Assembly (NCBI RefSeq): GCF_004795735.1
Contig: NZ_CP039247.1
Coordinates: 372,001 to 436,000 of the forward strand
Origin: Corynebacterium endometrii
GTDB taxonomy: Bacteria > Actinomycetota > Actinomycetes > Mycobacteriales > Mycobacteriaceae
DNA length: 64,000 bases
Reading direction: 5' to 3'
This document shows, in pieces, positions 27,268 to 38,689 of this stretch. The position numbers were made by a program, and so were the translations under genes. The notes beneath the pieces are model-generated. The model ran no database searches, was not told the DNA's origin, and saw only the letters and a program-made list of their open reading frames with translations. Positions within the stretch are counted from its first letter, which is position 1; the number at the start of each line of letters is the position of its first letter.

Positions 27268-30200
27268 GTGTTTGACGTAAATCTCTTCGACGAGCTGCGC
27301 ATCGGCCTGGCCACCGCGGATGACATTCGCCGCTGGTCCAAGGGCGAGGTCAAAAAGCCTGAGACCATTAACTACCGCACCCTGAAGCCGGAGAAGGACG
27401 GCCTCTTCTGCGAGCGCATCTTCGGCCCTACCCGTGACTGGGAGTGCCAGTGTGGTAAGTACAAGCGCGTGCGCTACAAGGGCATCATCTGTGAGCGCTG
27501 TGGCGTTGAGGTCACCCGTTCCAACGTTCGCCGTGAGCGCATGGGCCACATCGAGCTCGCGGCTCCTGTTACCCACATCTGGTACTTCAAGGGTGTTCCT
27601 TCCCGCCTGGGCTACCTGCTTGACCTGGCGCCGAAGGACCTTGAGCGCATCATCTACTTCGCGGCGAACATCATCACCTCCGTCGATGAAGAGGCCCGTC
27701 ACAATGACCTGTCCACCCTCGAGGGCGAAATGCTGCTCGAGAAGAAGGACGTGCAGGATGACATCGAGGCTGACATTGCTGAGCGCGCCGCCAAGCTCGA
27801 GGCGGATCTGGCTGAGCTGGAGGCGGCCGGCGCCAAGGCCGACGCCCGCCGCAAGGTACAGAACGCTGCCGATAAGGAAATGAAGCACATCCGCGAGGCC
27901 GGCGAGCGCGAGATTGCCCGCCTCGAGGAAATCTGGACCACCTTCACCAAGCTGGCTCCTAAGCAGATGATCATCGATGAGACCATCTACGAGGAACTCA
28001 TCGACCGCTACGAGGATTACTTCACCGGCGGCATGGGTGCCGAGGCGATCCAGACCCTGATCCGCAATTTCGATCTGGACGCCGAGGCGGAAGAGCTCCG
28101 CGAGATCATCAACAACGGCAAGGGCCAGAAGAAGGCACGCGCGCTCAAGCGCCTGAAGGTCGTCGCGGCCTTCCAGCGTTCCGGCAACGATCCGGCGGGC
28201 ATGGTCCTGGACTGCATCCCGGTTATCCCGCCGGAGCTGCGCCCAATGGTTGCGCTGGACGGTGGCCGCTTTGCGACCGCCGACCTCAATGACCTCTACC
28301 GCCGCGTGATCAACCGCAACAACCGCCTGAAGCGCATGATCGATCTGGGCGCCCCAGAGATCATCGTGAACAACGAGAAGCGCATGCTTCAGGAATCCGT
28401 TGACGCGCTGTTCGATAACGGCCGCCGCGGCCGTCCGGTTACCGGCCCGGGCTCCCGCCCGCTGAAGTCCCTGTCTGACCTGCTTAAGGGTAAGCAGGGT
28501 CGCTTCCGCCAGAACCTGCTGGGTAAGCGCGTCGACTACTCCGGCCGTTCCGTAATTATCGTTGGTCCTCAGCTCAAGCTGCACGAGTGCGGCCTGCCTA
28601 AGCTGATGGCGCTGGAGCTGTTCAAGCCATTCGTGATGAAGCGTCTGGTTGAAAATGATTACGCCCAGAACATCAAGTCCGCTAAGCGCATGGTTGAGCG
28701 CCAGCGCCCCGAGGTGTGGGACGTTCTCGAAGAGGCCATTTCCGAGCACCCAGTGCTGCTCAACCGCGCACCAACCCTGCACCGCCTGGGTATTCAGGCG
28801 TTCGAGCCTAAGCTGGTTGAGGGTAAGGCAATTCAGCTGCACCCGTTGGCTTGTGAGGCGTTCAACGCTGACTTCGACGGCGACCAGATGGCAGTCCATC
28901 TTCCGCTGTCCGCCGAGGCTCAGGCCGAGGCGCGCGTGCTCATGCTTGCGTCCAATAACATCCTGTCCCCAGCGTCCGGTAAGCCACTGGCTATGCCTCG
29001 ACTGGACATGGTTACCGGTCTTTACTACCTGACCATGGACAAGGGCCCGGATGAGATTGGTGGCGAGGGCCGCTACACCGAGCCTTCCGAGGACAAACCG
29101 GCCACCGGCATCTACGGTTCCTACGCCGAGGCGATCATGGCGTATGACCGTGGCGTTCTGGGTCTGCAGGCACCAATCAAGGTTCGCATTTCCCACCTGC
29201 GTCCGCCTGCCGATAAGGAAGCGGAGCTCTTCCCCGACGGCTGGAACAAGGGCGACGTTTGGTACGCAGAGACCACGCTCGGCCGCATCATGTTCAATGA
29301 TTTGCTGCCATGGGACTACCCATACCTCGAGGGCGTTATGGCCCGTAAGGGTGGCTCCGGCGTCGTGCTGCTGGGCGATGTGATTAACGACTTGGCCGCC
29401 AAGTACCCAATGATCACCGTCGCCCAGACCATGGACAAGATGAAGGACGCCGGCTTTTACTGGGCTACCCGTTCCGGCGTTACCATCACCATGCATGACG
29501 TTCTGGTGCTTCCTAACAAGACTGAGATTCTTGAGTCTTACGAGAAGGAAGCTGAGCGCATTGAGCACAAGTACTGGGAGCAGGGTGCCCTGACCGAGCG
29601 CGAGCGCTACGACCGCCTGGTTGAGCTCTGGAAGGATGCTACCGATACCGTGGGTAACGCGGTTGAGGACCTCTACCCGGATGACAACCCGATCCCAATG
29701 ATCGTGAAGTCCGGCGCGGCAGGTAACATGCGCCAGATCTGGACCCTGGCCGGCATGAAGGGCATGGTTGTGAACTCCAAGGGTGATTACATCACCCGTC
29801 CAATCAAGACCTCCTTCCGCGAAGGCCTGTCCGTTCTGGAGTACTTCAACAACTCCCACGGTGCCCGTAAGGGCCTGGCGGATACCGCTCTGCGTACCGC
29901 GGACTCCGGCTACCTCACCCGCCGTCTGGTCGACGTGGCTCAGGACGTCATCGTTCGCGAAGAGGACTGCGGCACCCGTCAGGGCGTCCGCGTTCCGTTC
30001 GGCACCAAGGTTGGCGAGAACACCTACGTCCTGCACGAGCTGTGGGAGACCACCGCTTCCGGCCGCGTGTTCGCGACCGACGTCACCGATGCCGATGGCA
30101 ACGTACTCGTCTCCGCCGGCGAGGATGTCAACGAGGAGAACTCCCTCAAGATCGTTAACGCTGGTGTGCTCGAGGCCAAGGTTCGTTCCGTACTGACCTG

Positions 30201-31257
30201 CCAGACCCCAGCCGGTGTCTGCGCTAAGTGCTACGGCAAGTCCATGGCCTCCGGCAAGCTTGTCGACATCGGCGAGGCAGTGGGCATCGTGGCGGCACAG
30301 TCTATTGGTGAGCCTGGTACCCAGCTGACAATGCGTACCTTCCACCAGGGTGGTGTTGGTGGTGACATTACCGGTGGTCTGCCTCGTGTTCAGGAGCTGT
30401 TCGAGGCACGTACCCCTAAGAACCGCGCGCCGATCGCCTCCGTTGACGGCACCGTCTCCCTGTCCGATGAGGGCAACTTCTGGACGCTGACGATTACCCC
30501 GGACGATGGTTCTGACAACGTGGTCTACGAAAAGCTGTCCAAGCGCCAGGGCCTGGCTCAGGTCCGCCGCCCAATGGAGGGCAACCCTGATACCCTCATC
30601 GAGCGCACGCTGCGCGAGGGCGACCATGTCACCGTCGGCGAGCGCCTGATGCGTGGCGCTGCCGATCCTCACGATGTGCTCGAGGTTCTCGGCCGCCGTG
30701 GCGTTGAGAAGCACCTGATCGATGAGGTTCAGGCCGTTTACCGCGCCCAGGGTGTAGCCATCCACGACAAGCACATTGAGATCATCGTGCGCCAGATGCT
30801 GCGCCGCGGCACCGTCATCGATGCGGGCTCCACCGAGTTCCTGCCTGGCACCCTGGTGGATCTGACCGAGGCTAAGAAGGTTAACGCCGCTGCTCTTGCC
30901 GAGCAGGGTGAGCCGGCTCAGCTGCGTTCGGAAATCATGGGTATCACGAAGGCCTCCCTGGCTACCGAGTCTTGGCTGTCCGCAGCGTCCTTCCAGGAGA
31001 CCACTAAGGTCCTGACTGACGCCGCGATCGACAAGCGCTCTGACAAGCTGATTGGCCTCAAGGAGAACGTGATCATCGGTAAGCTGATCCCGGCTGGTAC
31101 CGGTATCTCCCGCTACCGCAACATCACGCTGAAGCCTACCGAGGCCGCGCGCAATGCCGCTTACTCCATCCCAACCTATGGTGATTCCATCTACGGCGAC
31201 GATGGCTTCGGTGAGTTCACCGGCGCCTCGGTCCCATTGGATGAGGATTTCATCTAA
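27268..31257 (+). CDS. rpoC: DNA-directed RNA polymerase beta' subunit
   Basis: The beta' subunit, about 1329 residues. GTG 27268 ([14 protein letters not shown]) has AAAGGGAG 7 bases upstream and gives the family N-terminus; in-frame ATG 27250 precedes that ribosome site. The N-terminal zinc ribbon has [19 protein letters not shown]. The catalytic magnesium loop is [12 protein letters not shown]. The second zinc site appears as [20 protein letters not shown]. The trigger-loop region includes [20 protein letters not shown]. The length fits actinobacterial RpoC. Confidence 0.98.
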   Translation: MFDVNLFDELRIGLATADDIRRWSKGEVKKPETINYRTLKPEKDGLFCERIFGPTRDWECQCGKYKRVRYKGIICERCGVEVTRSNVRRERMGHIELAAPVTHIWYFKGVPSRLGYLLDLAPKDLERIIYFAANIITSVDEEARHNDLSTLEGEMLLEKKDVQDDIEADIAERAAKLEADLAELEAAGAKADARRKVQNAADKEMKHIREAGEREIARLEEIWTTFTKLAPKQMIIDETIYEELIDRYEDYFTGGMGAEAIQTLIRNFDLDAEAEELREIINNGKGQKKARALKRLKVVAAFQRSGNDPAGMVLDCIPVIPPELRPMVALDGGRFATADLNDLYRRVINRNNRLKRMIDLGAPEIIVNNEKRMLQESVDALFDNGRRGRPVTGPGSRPLKSLSDLLKGKQGRFRQNLLGKRVDYSGRSVIIVGPQLKLHECGLPKLMALELFKPFVMKRLVENDYAQNIKSAKRMVERQRPEVWDVLEEAISEHPVLLNRAPTLHRLGIQAFEPKLVEGKAIQLHPLACEAFNADFDGDQMAVHLPLSAEAQAEARVLMLASNNILSPASGKPLAMPRLDMVTGLYYLTMDKGPDEIGGEGRYTEPSEDKPATGIYGSYAEAIMAYDRGVLGLQAPIKVRISHLRPPADKEAELFPDGWNKGDVWYAETTLGRIMFNDLLPWDYPYLEGVMARKGGSGVVLLGDVINDLAAKYPMITVAQTMDKMKDAGFYWATRSGVTITMHDVLVLPNKTEILESYEKEAERIEHKYWEQGALTERERYDRLVELWKDATDTVGNAVEDLYPDDNPIPMIVKSGAAGNMRQIWTLAGMKGMVVNSKGDYITRPIKTSFREGLSVLEYFNNSHGARKGLADTALRTADSGYLTRRLVDVAQDVIVREEDCGTRQGVRVPFGTKVGENTYVLHELWETTASGRVFATDVTDADGNVLVSAGEDVNEENSLKIVNAGVLEAKVRSVLTCQTPAGVCAKCYGKSMASGKLVDIGEAVGIVAAQSIGEPGTQLTMRTFHQGGVGGDITGGLPRVQELFEARTPKNRAPIASVDGTVSLSDEGNFWTLTITPDDGSDNVVYEKLSKRQGLAQVRRPMEGNPDTLIERTLREGDHVTVGERLMRGAADPHDVLEVLGRRGVEKHLIDEVQAVYRAQGVAIHDKHIEIIVRQMLRRGTVIDAGSTEFLPGTLVDLTEAKKVNAAALAEQGEPAQLRSEIMGITKASLATESWLSAASFQETTKVLTDAAIDKRSDKLIGLKENVIIGKLIPAGTGISRYRNITLKPTEAARNAAYSIPTYGDSIYGDDGFGEFTGASVPLDEDFI

Positions 31258-31296
31258 GGCCAGGATTCGCGCCTAGGCGCCGAGTTAGTGCCGATA

Positions 31297-31346
31297 AGCC
31301 CCGGTTTCTTCCCCGCCCACGCGCGGTGGGGGAGGCCGGGGCTTTC
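31297..31346 (+). terminator. Terminator after rpoC
   Basis: AAGCCCCGG (31297-31305) pairs with CCGGGGCTT (31337-31345), extended by inner CCCCGCC / GGTGGGG pairing, and ends in TTT. A long GC-rich intrinsic terminator. Confidence 0.75.
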
Positions 31347-31456
31347 GCATGCCGCGAACACGCGGCGTTTTGAATAGAAGCCATATCGTTTTTAGCCGCA
31401 AGGTGCTAGGATCAGCGGCGTTGCGCTTAAAGCGTGGACTTTACAATTACACATAC

Positions 31457-31550
31457 ACGGGTGCCTAACGGCCGCGCACCGCGGCCGGGCTGAGATTCCG
31501 CAGAAGGCGGGAACCGTTGAACCTGATCCGGGTAATTCCGGCGAGAGGAA
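31457..31550 (+). promoter_or_regulatory. TPP riboswitch (THI box)
   Basis: The conserved pieces occur in order: ACGGGTGCC (31457-31465), GGGCTGAGA (31488-31496), and ACCGTTGAACCTGATCCGGG with GTAATTCCGGCGAGAGGAA up to 31550. The 3' end contains the AGAGGAAG ribosome site of ykoE, whose ATG is at 31556. Ligand-bound folding probably hides the ribosome site, so thiamine diphosphate would lower transporter synthesis. The motif is seen directly; the mechanism is inferred from position. Confidence 0.95.
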
Positions 31551-31555
31551 GAATC

Positions 31556-32185
31556 ATGACAAATACAGGGACTAGTGCGCCTGCCCGCAGGCAATCCAAG
31601 GGCTGGCGAGTGGTAGACATCATCGTGGCCTCCATCCTGGCGGTAGCCTGTGCGCTGCTGTTCGTGGTGTGGAACACCGTGGGCTACGCCGGATTCAATG
31701 CGCTAGACGCGCTCACCCCGGGCTTCGGTGGCCTGATCACGGGATTCTGGCTCATCGGCGGCGTATTGGGCGGCATCATCATTCGCAAGCCGGGCGCCGC
31801 ACTTTACGTCGAGGCGCTCGCCGCTTCCCTTTCCGCCGCGCTGGGTAGCCAGTGGGGCGTGGAGACCCTCTACTCCGGGATCGTGCAGGGCTTAGGCGCC
31901 GAACTCATCTTCGCCATCTTCCTGTACAAGCGATTCGGCCTGGGCGTTTCGATGCTGGCTGGTGCTGGCGCGGGCGTGGCCGCGTGGTGCCTGGAGCTAG
32001 TCACCAGTGGAAACATCGCCAAATCTTTGGAATTCAACCTTATCTACCTTGGCTGCACGGCCCTGTCCGGCGCGATAATGGCTGGCCTGGTTGGGTGGTT
32101 GCTTACCCGAGGGCTAGCCGCCACCGGTGCGCTTGACCGATTCGCCGTGGGGCGCGAGTCACGAAATGCCCGTTCCGCCCGCTAA
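31556..32185 (+). CDS. ykoE: ECF-type thiamine transporter S component (YkoE)
   Basis: A 209-residue membrane protein with about six hydrophobic helices, matching the YkoE substrate-binding subunit of thiamine or HMP transporters. ATG 31556 directly follows the TPP riboswitch; an earlier in-frame start at 31517 lies within the riboswitch and is rejected. The WNTVGYAGFNAL and ALGSQWGVETLYSGIVQGLGAEL segments are family features. ykoD follows after three bases, so ykoE-D-C form one operon under TPP control. Confidence 0.9.
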   Translation: MTNTGTSAPARRQSKGWRVVDIIVASILAVACALLFVVWNTVGYAGFNALDALTPGFGGLITGFWLIGGVLGGIIIRKPGAALYVEALAASLSAALGSQWGVETLYSGIVQGLGAELIFAIFLYKRFGLGVSMLAGAGAGVAAWCLELVTSGNIAKSLEFNLIYLGCTALSGAIMAGLVGWLLTRGLAATGALDRFAVGRESRNARSAR

Positions 32186-32188
32186 GCA

Positions 32189-33616
32189 ATGGCGATAAAC
32201 AGTGGGACCAGGGTTGAAGCCCAGGGGTTTGGGTGGACCCATGCCGGGCGTGACCGAGCGGCGCTGCGCAATATCGACCTGGTGATCGAACCAGGGGAGA
32301 AGGTATTACTGTGCGGCGATTCCGGTTCGGGTAAATCCACCCTGCTCGCCGCCATAGCAGGCGTCCTCGGCGGGCCAGATGAGGGTGAACAGCAGGGCGT
32401 TGTGCGGCTCGTCGATTCGGCCGGCCATGCCGAGCAGCCGGGTGGATCCATCCCCGTTGGCCTAGTCCTCCAGGATCCGGATAGCCAGGTCATCGCCGCG
32501 CGCGTGGGGGATGACGTGGCCTTTGGATGCGAGAATCTGGGCCTGCCTCGGCACGAGATCTGGAAGCGCGTGGATGAAGCCCTGGACTCGGTGGGCCTGG
32601 GTGTGGGCCTCGATTTTCCCACCGCGCAGCTTTCAGGCGGGCAGAAGCAACGCTTGGCGCTGGCGGGGGTGATGGCTATGGGCGCTGGGCTCATCCTGCT
32701 CGACGAACCCACTGCGAATCTGGATCCCGCAGGCGCCCTGGCGGTACGCGAGGCCGTGGCGAAGGTAGCGGAGGTTACCGGCGCCACGCTGATTGTGGTC
32801 GAGCACAAGTTTGAGCACTGGGCCGAACTCCTTGACCGGGCCGTGCTGATTGAGGACGGTGCTATTGCCGCGGACGGCGATTTTGCCGCCGTGACCGCGG
32901 GCCGCGAGATTACCGGACTCCCCGTGGCCACACCCGTGGCGGGCGGTGATTATGCCTTGTGGGCTAAAGACCTGGTTACCCAATGGGGGCCGGCTCGCAA
33001 CTTAGGCTTTATTTCCGGCGCGTCTAACGTTGTCACTGGTGCCAATGGTGCGGGAAAGACCACGTTGTTGATGACCATGGCGGGGTTACTGCCGGCTAGA
33101 TCCGGTGAGATTGGGGTAGCGGAGACCGTGCGCAGCGGGCTTAAGGGCTCCCCGCTAACTTGGAAATCCCGGCAGCTAGCCAGGCGAATAGGCACGGTGT
33201 TTCAGAACCCGGAGCATCAGTTCGTCACGCGTTCCGTCTACGAGGAACTCCTGGTGAGCTCCAAGGTCATGGGGAGGGACGTGGATGCGGCGCGGGTGGA
33301 AGAGCTCGTGGAACGCCTGCGGTTGAGCGCCTTGGCCGAGGCCAATCCATTTACCTTAAGCGGCGGAGAAAAGCGCCGGCTATCCGTGGCTACGGCACTG
33401 GTGGCCTCGCCGGCCGTGCTGCTGCTAGACGAGCCCACCTTTGGCCAAGATCCAACCACCTTCGTGGAGCTGGTTGGGCTCCTTAGGGGGTTAGTAGATG
33501 ACGGGGTGACCATCGCCTCGGTAACCCACGATGAACTCTTTATTCGGGCGCTGGGAGATTGGCGGGTTGAGATTACCGGAACCGGACATGATTGGCCGGG
33601 GGAGGGGCGTGGATAG
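32189..33616 (+). CDS. ykoD: ECF transporter energy-coupling ATPase, two fused ABC domains (YkoD)
   Basis: A 475-residue protein with two ABC cassettes in one chain. The first has Walker A GDSGSGKS (43-50), LSGGQKQRLAL and LLDEPTANLDP. The second has GANGAGKTT near 286-294, LSGGEKRRLSV and LLDEPTFGQDP. It supplies the ATP hydrolysis that drives thiamine-related uptake with YkoE and YkoC on the inner face of the membrane. The second Walker B is followed by a histidine loop in ASVTHDELF. The end overlaps the start of ykoC. Confidence 0.92.
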   Translation: MAINSGTRVEAQGFGWTHAGRDRAALRNIDLVIEPGEKVLLCGDSGSGKSTLLAAIAGVLGGPDEGEQQGVVRLVDSAGHAEQPGGSIPVGLVLQDPDSQVIAARVGDDVAFGCENLGLPRHEIWKRVDEALDSVGLGVGLDFPTAQLSGGQKQRLALAGVMAMGAGLILLDEPTANLDPAGALAVREAVAKVAEVTGATLIVVEHKFEHWAELLDRAVLIEDGAIAADGDFAAVTAGREITGLPVATPVAGGDYALWAKDLVTQWGPARNLGFISGASNVVTGANGAGKTTLLMTMAGLLPARSGEIGVAETVRSGLKGSPLTWKSRQLARRIGTVFQNPEHQFVTRSVYEELLVSSKVMGRDVDAARVEELVERLRLSALAEANPFTLSGGEKRRLSVATALVASPAVLLLDEPTFGQDPTTFVELVGLLRGLVDDGVTIASVTHDELFIRALGDWRVEITGTGHDWPGEGRG

Positions 33617-34376
33617 GTTGAGCAGGCTAAACCCCTTGACGCGTTTGGCGTTGATCGTAATCGTAACCACGCCGCTGCTGCTAAGCATTGACTGGGTAAG
33701 CGCTTCCGTTTCGCTGGCCCTGACCCTCGTTCTGGTTCCATTCGTGGGAATGACCTACACGCAGCTGTGGCGGGCGGGGTGGCCACTAGCGCTCATCGCG
33801 CCGCTATCGGCGGTATCCATGCTGCTTTACGGCGCCCCGGGCGGCACCGAATACTTCAGCTTCTGGCTGGTGAAAGTGACCTCTAATTCCGTGGAGCTGG
33901 CCATAGCTATGGCGCTGCGCGTGCTGGCCGTGGCGCTTCCGGTCATTGTGTTGGCGCGTGGGATTGACCCTACTCGGCTGGGTGATGCGTTGGGGCAGAT
34001 TCTGCGCTTGCCGGAACGCTTCGTCCTTGGCGCCGTGGCGGGACTGCGCATGATCACCTTGTTTAAGGATGACTGGTCTTCGATGGAGCGAGCCCGGCGG
34101 GCAAGGGGGCTGGGCGATGAGGGAAAAATAAAGCGCTTCGCGACCATGACCTTTGGCCTGCTAGTTCTGGCACTTAGGCGCGGAGGCAAGCTGTCCACCG
34201 CGATGGAGGCGCGGGGGTTTGGGCGTGCGCCGGTGTATGCACAGTCACGGACATGGGCCCGTGAGTCTCGCATGGGGACGGCGGATTACTGGGCACTGGC
34301 CGTAGGTTTGCTGGTGGCCGCGGCGCCGGTCGTGGTTTCCGTTGCGTCCGGGGCTTGGCGGTTCCTAGGCATGTAG
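33609..34376 (+). CDS. ykoC: ECF transporter transmembrane (T) component (YkoC)
   Basis: A membrane-embedded coupling subunit of ~255 residues with about five hydrophobic helices. The T-component signature with two short Arg-Ala-Arg/Gly motifs appears as ERARRARGLGDEG and TAMEARGFGRAP, which insert into grooves of the ATPase domains. GTG 33609 overlaps the ykoD stop by 8 bases and has GGGGAGG just upstream. ATG 33588, further inside ykoD, is an alternative giving seven more residues. No terminator is obvious before the next gene. Confidence 0.88.
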   Translation: MDRLSRLNPLTRLALIVIVTTPLLLSIDWVSASVSLALTLVLVPFVGMTYTQLWRAGWPLALIAPLSAVSMLLYGAPGGTEYFSFWLVKVTSNSVELAIAMALRVLAVALPVIVLARGIDPTRLGDALGQILRLPERFVLGAVAGLRMITLFKDDWSSMERARRARGLGDEGKIKRFATMTFGLLVLALRRGGKLSTAMEARGFGRAPVYAQSRTWARESRMGTADYWALAVGLLVAAAPVVVSVASGAWRFLGM

Positions 34377-34585
34377 CGCCCTATGCTTGCTGCTGGCCGA
34401 GGGGCGGGGATGCTGGACGCGTGTGGGAAAGAAAATAAAGCCAGGCGCCGCGTTATCCGCGTCGGAGCTGGTGGTATTTTCGATAGAAAGTAGCGGCTGG
34501 AGAACCTTTGGGCTCCCGCTGCTGCGGGGCCGGGTTATCGGCAGGACACAGACTTTTCCCAAAGAGGATAGATGGGGCCTAGGCC

Positions 34586-35167
34586 ATGGAGAAACACACT
34601 CGCGACGAGGAGTTTACGGCGGAAGTAGAGCGCCTGGTGGGGGAGATCATCCGGGCAGCGCAGGATCGAAAACGCCCGTTTAAACCGGTAACGGTGCTGG
34701 TGGATGGGCCCTCGGGCGCGGGGAAGACCTGGTTGTCCGCCACCCTGTCGGAGCGGACTGGCTGGCGAACCGTTCACCTCGACGAGTTTTATCCCGGCTG
34801 GAAGGGCCTGCAAAAGGGCTCGGCGATGGTCGCGGAACAAGTATTGCGCAAAAACAACCCGGGCTACTGGCGCTGGGATTGGGATGCCAACCTGCCGGGG
34901 GATTGGGCCTCCTTGGACGCGCGCGATGAACTGATCGTGGAGGGCGCCGGGGCGATTACCAAAGAGTCAATTGCCGCGGCGGAAGAGCGTGGCGGGGTGG
35001 TCACGGTTTACGTCGACGGTCCCGTTGAGTTGCGCAGGGAGCGTGCGATAAAGCGCGATCCGGGCTACGAGCCCTGGTTTGAGGACTGGGCGGAACAGGA
35101 AAAGGCTCACTTCGCGGTCTGGGGACCGGAGGGGATCGAACCAGAAATCGCCTGGCGATGGGAATAG
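34586..35167 (+). CDS. P-loop NTPase, uridine-kinase-like
   Basis: A 193-residue soluble protein. Walker A is GPSGAGKT (41-48). The RTVHLDEFYPGWKGL segment resembles the acceptor-binding DDFY of uridine kinase/phosphoribulokinase-like enzymes. ELIVEGAGAI corresponds to the Walker B strand. The lid region has the arginines RERAIKRDPG. It is probably a small-molecule kinase, but the acceptor cannot be assigned. It stands alone between the thiamine transporter operon and rpsL, about 210 bases from the former. Confidence 0.75.
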   Translation: MEKHTRDEEFTAEVERLVGEIIRAAQDRKRPFKPVTVLVDGPSGAGKTWLSATLSERTGWRTVHLDEFYPGWKGLQKGSAMVAEQVLRKNNPGYWRWDWDANLPGDWASLDARDELIVEGAGAITKESIAAAEERGGVVTVYVDGPVELRRERAIKRDPGYEPWFEDWAEQEKAHFAVWGPEGIEPEIAWRWE

Positions 35168-35254
35168 AAGGCGCTTGCCGGCCTGCGTGACTGGCCGCCG
35201 GCGGTAGGCGATAGCCGCAGAGGGAAACTCCCCCATAGAGATCGAAATAACGTT

Positions 35255-35283
35255 TTGATCTGCGGCTTTAGATGTGTTAAGTT
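35255..35283 (+). promoter_or_regulatory. Candidate rpsL operon promoter
   Basis: TTGATC (35255-35260) and TAAGTT (35278-35283) are 17 bases apart in an AT-rich stretch, about 170 bases before rpsL. The long leader between includes a GGGCCCC/GCCCC stretch with possible folding. Confidence 0.55.
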
Positions 35284-35455
35284 AGACGGCGGTTCGCCTG
35301 CAGAATCTGCAGCGCGAAGGTCTGATCATTTATTGGCCGCAGGCTAGTGAAATGTTCTGGACATGCGGAAGGGCCCCGGAAAAGAGCCCCTATTTTTGCA
35401 TGTTTAGGTCTTTTGCCTCGCCTGGCAGGCTGAAACTCAATAGAAAGACTGGTTA

Positions 35456-35827
35456 ATGCCAACTATTCAGCAGCTGGTCCGCAAGGGCCGCCACGATAAG
35501 CGCTCTAAGGTAGCCACCGCAGCGCTGAAGGGTTCCCCTCAGCGTCGTGGTGTTTGCACCCGCGTGTACACCACCACTCCTAAGAAGCCTAACTCCGCAC
35601 TGCGTAAGGTAGCCCGTGTTCGCCTTACCTCCGGCATCGAGGTTTCCGCTTACATCCCAGGTGAGGGCCACAACCTCCAGGAGCACTCCATGGTGCTCGT
35701 ACGTGGTGGTCGTGTGAAGGACCTCCCAGGTGTTCGTTACAAGATTATCCGCGGCGCACTGGATACCCAGGGCGTTAAGGACCGTAAGCAGGCTCGTTCC
35801 CGCTACGGCGCAAAGAAGGGACAGTAA
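35456..35827 (+). CDS. rpsL: 30S ribosomal protein S12
   Basis: A 123-residue S12 at the decoding centre. The two lysines where substitutions give streptomycin resistance are unchanged: K43 in TTPKKPNS and K88 in GRVKDLPG. The starting [12 protein letters not shown] is canonical. rpsG begins 6 bases later. The strong codon bias fits a highly expressed gene. Confidence 0.98.
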   Translation: MPTIQQLVRKGRHDKRSKVATAALKGSPQRRGVCTRVYTTTPKKPNSALRKVARVRLTSGIEVSAYIPGEGHNLQEHSMVLVRGGRVKDLPGVRYKIIRGALDTQGVKDRKQARSRYGAKKGQ

Positions 35828-35833
35828 TCAACA

Positions 35834-36301
35834 ATGCGTAAGAATGCTGCACCAAAGCGTCCAGTAGTTAAGGACCCTGTATACAACTCCGAGCAGGTAA
35901 CCCAGCTCGTCAACAAGGTTCTCCTGGACGGCAAGAAGTCCACCGCTGAGCGCATCGTTTACGGCGCTCTGGAGATCTGCCGCGAGAAGACCGGCACCGA
36001 GCCAGTAGGCACCCTGGAGAAGGCACTGGGCAACATCCGCCCGGATCTCGAGGTTCGCTCCCGCCGCGTCGGTGGCGCTACCTACCAGGTTCCGGTTGAG
36101 GTTCGCCCTGGCCGCGCAAACACCCTTGCACTGCGCTGGCTCGTAACCTTCACCCGTCAGCGCCGCGAGAACACCATGACCGAGCGTCTCGCCAATGAGA
36201 TTCTGGACGCCGCTAACGGTCTTGGCGCTTCCGTCAAGCGCCGCGAGGACACCCACAAGATGGCTGAGGCAAACCGCGCGTTTGCTCACTACCGCTGGTA
36301 G
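35834..36301 (+). CDS. rpsG: 30S ribosomal protein S7
   Basis: A 155-residue S7, primary binder of the 16S rRNA 3' major domain and head assembly nucleator. The [24 protein letters not shown] start and the [14 protein letters not shown] segment are family hallmarks. It is co-transcribed with rpsL. fusA begins 237 bases later, a gap with no obvious gene or clear promoter. Confidence 0.98.
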   Translation: MRKNAAPKRPVVKDPVYNSEQVTQLVNKVLLDGKKSTAERIVYGALEICREKTGTEPVGTLEKALGNIRPDLEVRSRRVGGATYQVPVEVRPGRANTLALRWLVTFTRQRRENTMTERLANEILDAANGLGASVKRREDTHKMAEANRAFAHYRW

Positions 36302-36538
36302 TCCTTGGCATGAGTTTTATGACCCAGGCTCACTGAGTGGCCGCGGCCTCGTGGTGACGGGGATCCGCCGCCGGTTGGTGCTGAGCCCGGGTCATTTTGC
36401 TAAAGACCACGCGTGTAGGGGAAGCCTTACACCACGGCATTTTCGTTAAGCCGGACTTGATTACCGCTGCCGGAATTGCCGAGACGTGGCACAATGGAAC
36501 AACGAAATTATCCGATTACATGAGTTGGAGTAATAAAC

Positions 36539-38668
36539 GTGGCACAACAAGTGCTTAAGGACCTCAACAAGGTCCGCAACATCGGCATCATGGCTCACAT
36601 CGATGCTGGTAAGACCACAACCACCGAGCGCATTCTCTTCTACACCGGTATCAACCGTAAGGTCGGCGAGACCCACGACGGTGCATCCACCACGGACTGG
36701 ATGGAGCAGGAGAAGGAGCGCGGCATCACCATTACGTCCGCTGCCGTCACCTGTTTCTGGAACAACAACCAGATCAACATCATCGATACCCCGGGGCACG
36801 TGGACTTCACCGTTGAGGTTGAGCGCTCCCTGCGCGTCCTCGATGGAGCAGTCGCCGTCTTCGACGGTAAGGAAGGCGTAGAGCCTCAGTCCGAGCAGGT
36901 TTGGCGTCAGGCCGCTAAGTACGACGTTCCCCGTGTCTGCTTCGTCAACAAGATGGACAAGATGGGTGCTGACTTCTACTTCACCGTAGACACCATCGTT
37001 GAGCGCCTGGGTGCTAAGCCACTGGTTATGCAGCTGCCGATCGGCGCTGAGGATGACTTCGACGGCGTAGTAGACCTCCTTGAGATGAAGGCTATTACCT
37101 GGCGCGGCAAGGTAGAGACCGGTGCCGAGCCAACTATCGAAGAGATTCCAGCCGACCTGCAGGAGAAGGCTGAGGAGTACCGCGAGAAGCTCATCGAGAC
37201 CGTTGCCGAGTCCGACGAAGAGCTCATGGAGAAGTACTTCGGCGGCGAGGAGCTGACCCTTGAGGAGATCAAGGGCGCTATCCGTAAGCTCACCGTTAAC
37301 TCCGAGATCTACCCAGTTCTGTGCGGTTCCGCATACCGCAACAAGGGTATCCAGCCTCTGCTGGACGCGGTTGTTGACTACCTGCCTCACCCACTGGACA
37401 TCGGCGAGGTTAACGGCCACGCTGTGGGCAACGAGGACGAGGTCATCACCCGTAAGCCTTCCGTAGAGTCCCCATTCGCTGCGCTGGCATTCAAGATTGC
37501 CGCTCACCCATTCTTCGGCACCCTGACCTTCATCCGCGTGTACTCCGGCCAGGTTGTGCCGGGTACCGAGGTGATGAACTCCACCAAGTCCAAGAAGGAG
37601 CGCATCGGCAAGCTGTTCCAGATGCACGCCAACAAGGAGAACCCTGTTGAGCAGGCAGACGCTGGCAACATCTACGCCGTCATCGGCCTGAAGGAAACCA
37701 CCACCGGCGACACGCTGTGTGACAAGGACAACCAGATCATCCTGGAGTCCATGGACTTCCCGGATCCAGTTATCAAGGTTTCCATCGAGCCAAAGACCAA
37801 GGCAGACCAGGAGAAGCTGGGTACCGCTATCCAGAAGCTCGCCGCCGAGGATCCAACCTTCACCGTCGAGCTCGATGAAGAGACCGGCCAGACCGTTATC
37901 GGCGGCATGGGCGAGCTCCACCTCGACGTTCTGGTTGACCGCATGAAGCGTGAGTTCAAGGTCGAGGCAAACGTTGGTGCGCCTCAGGTTGCCTACCGCG
38001 AGACCATCCGCAAGAAGGTCGAGTCCCTGGACTACACCCACAAGAAGCAGACCGGTGGTTCTGGTCAGTTCGCGAAGGTTATCGTCACCATCGAGCCTTA
38101 CAACCCAGACCCAGCAACCCTGGAAGAGGGCGAGTCCGCTACCTACGCATTCGAGAATGCCGTCACCGGTGGTCGCGTTCCACGCGAGTACATCCCATCC
38201 GTTGACGCTGGTATCCAGGATGCAATGCAGTACGGCTACCTTGCAGGCTTCCCACTGGTTAACATCAAGGCAACCCTGGAAGACGGCGCTTACCACGACG
38301 TTGACTCCTCCGAAATGGCCTTCAAGCTCGCTGGATCCCAGGTGCTGAAGGAAGCCGTTGCCAAGGCAAAGCCAGTACTGCTCGAGCCGGTTATGGCCGT
38401 TGAGGTCACCACCCCTGAGGAGTTCATGGGCACCGTTAACGGTGACATCTCCTCCCGCCGTGGCCAGGTTTACGCAATGGAAGACCGCTCCGGCGCAAAG
38501 GTCGTTAAGGCTAAGGTTCCGCTGTCCGAGATGTTCGGCTACATCGGCGACCTGCGTTCCTCCACCGCCGGCCGCGCAAACTTCTCCATGGTCTTCGACT
38601 CCTACGCTGAGGTTCCTTCCTCCGTAGCCCAGGAGATCATCGAGGAGCGCACCGGCAACAAGGCTTAA
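36539..38668 (+). CDS. fusA: Elongation factor G
   Basis: A 709-residue translocation GTPase starting at GTG 36539. The G domain has AHIDAGKTT (P-loop), the RGITI switch element, DTPGHVDFT and NKMDK. Domains II-V follow, with GGSGQFAKV in domain IV and [15 protein letters not shown] near the C-terminus. It lies in the rpsL-rpsG-fusA string. tuf is separated by 448 bases with a structured element and its own promoter. Confidence 0.98.
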   Translation: MAQQVLKDLNKVRNIGIMAHIDAGKTTTTERILFYTGINRKVGETHDGASTTDWMEQEKERGITITSAAVTCFWNNNQINIIDTPGHVDFTVEVERSLRVLDGAVAVFDGKEGVEPQSEQVWRQAAKYDVPRVCFVNKMDKMGADFYFTVDTIVERLGAKPLVMQLPIGAEDDFDGVVDLLEMKAITWRGKVETGAEPTIEEIPADLQEKAEEYREKLIETVAESDEELMEKYFGGEELTLEEIKGAIRKLTVNSEIYPVLCGSAYRNKGIQPLLDAVVDYLPHPLDIGEVNGHAVGNEDEVITRKPSVESPFAALAFKIAAHPFFGTLTFIRVYSGQVVPGTEVMNSTKSKKERIGKLFQMHANKENPVEQADAGNIYAVIGLKETTTGDTLCDKDNQIILESMDFPDPVIKVSIEPKTKADQEKLGTAIQKLAAEDPTFTVELDEETGQTVIGGMGELHLDVLVDRMKREFKVEANVGAPQVAYRETIRKKVESLDYTHKKQTGGSGQFAKVIVTIEPYNPDPATLEEGESATYAFENAVTGGRVPREYIPSVDAGIQDAMQYGYLAGFPLVNIKATLEDGAYHDVDSSEMAFKLAGSQVLKEAVAKAKPVLLEPVMAVEVTTPEEFMGTVNGDISSRRGQVYAMEDRSGAKVVKAKVPLSEMFGYIGDLRSSTAGRANFSMVFDSYAEVPSSVAQEIIEERTGNKA

Positions 38669-38689
38669 TCCCCTCTGGAAAGCCTTGAA

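Noticed and set aside
27217-30774. 1185-codon open frame antisense to rpoC
   Set aside because: Same cause as for rpoB; the sense strand is unambiguous RpoC.
34377-34585. Small ORF between ykoC and the P-loop kinase-like gene (34387 onward)
   Set aside because: It runs out of frame into the kinase-like gene, and the amino-acid pattern is random-like; I treat the stretch as non-coding.
35456-35827. Streptomycin-resistance change in S12
   Set aside because: K43 and K88 are both unchanged.
36461-38296. Long minus-strand frame opposite fusA
   Set aside because: Shadow of a highly biased gene; no ribosome site or motif.
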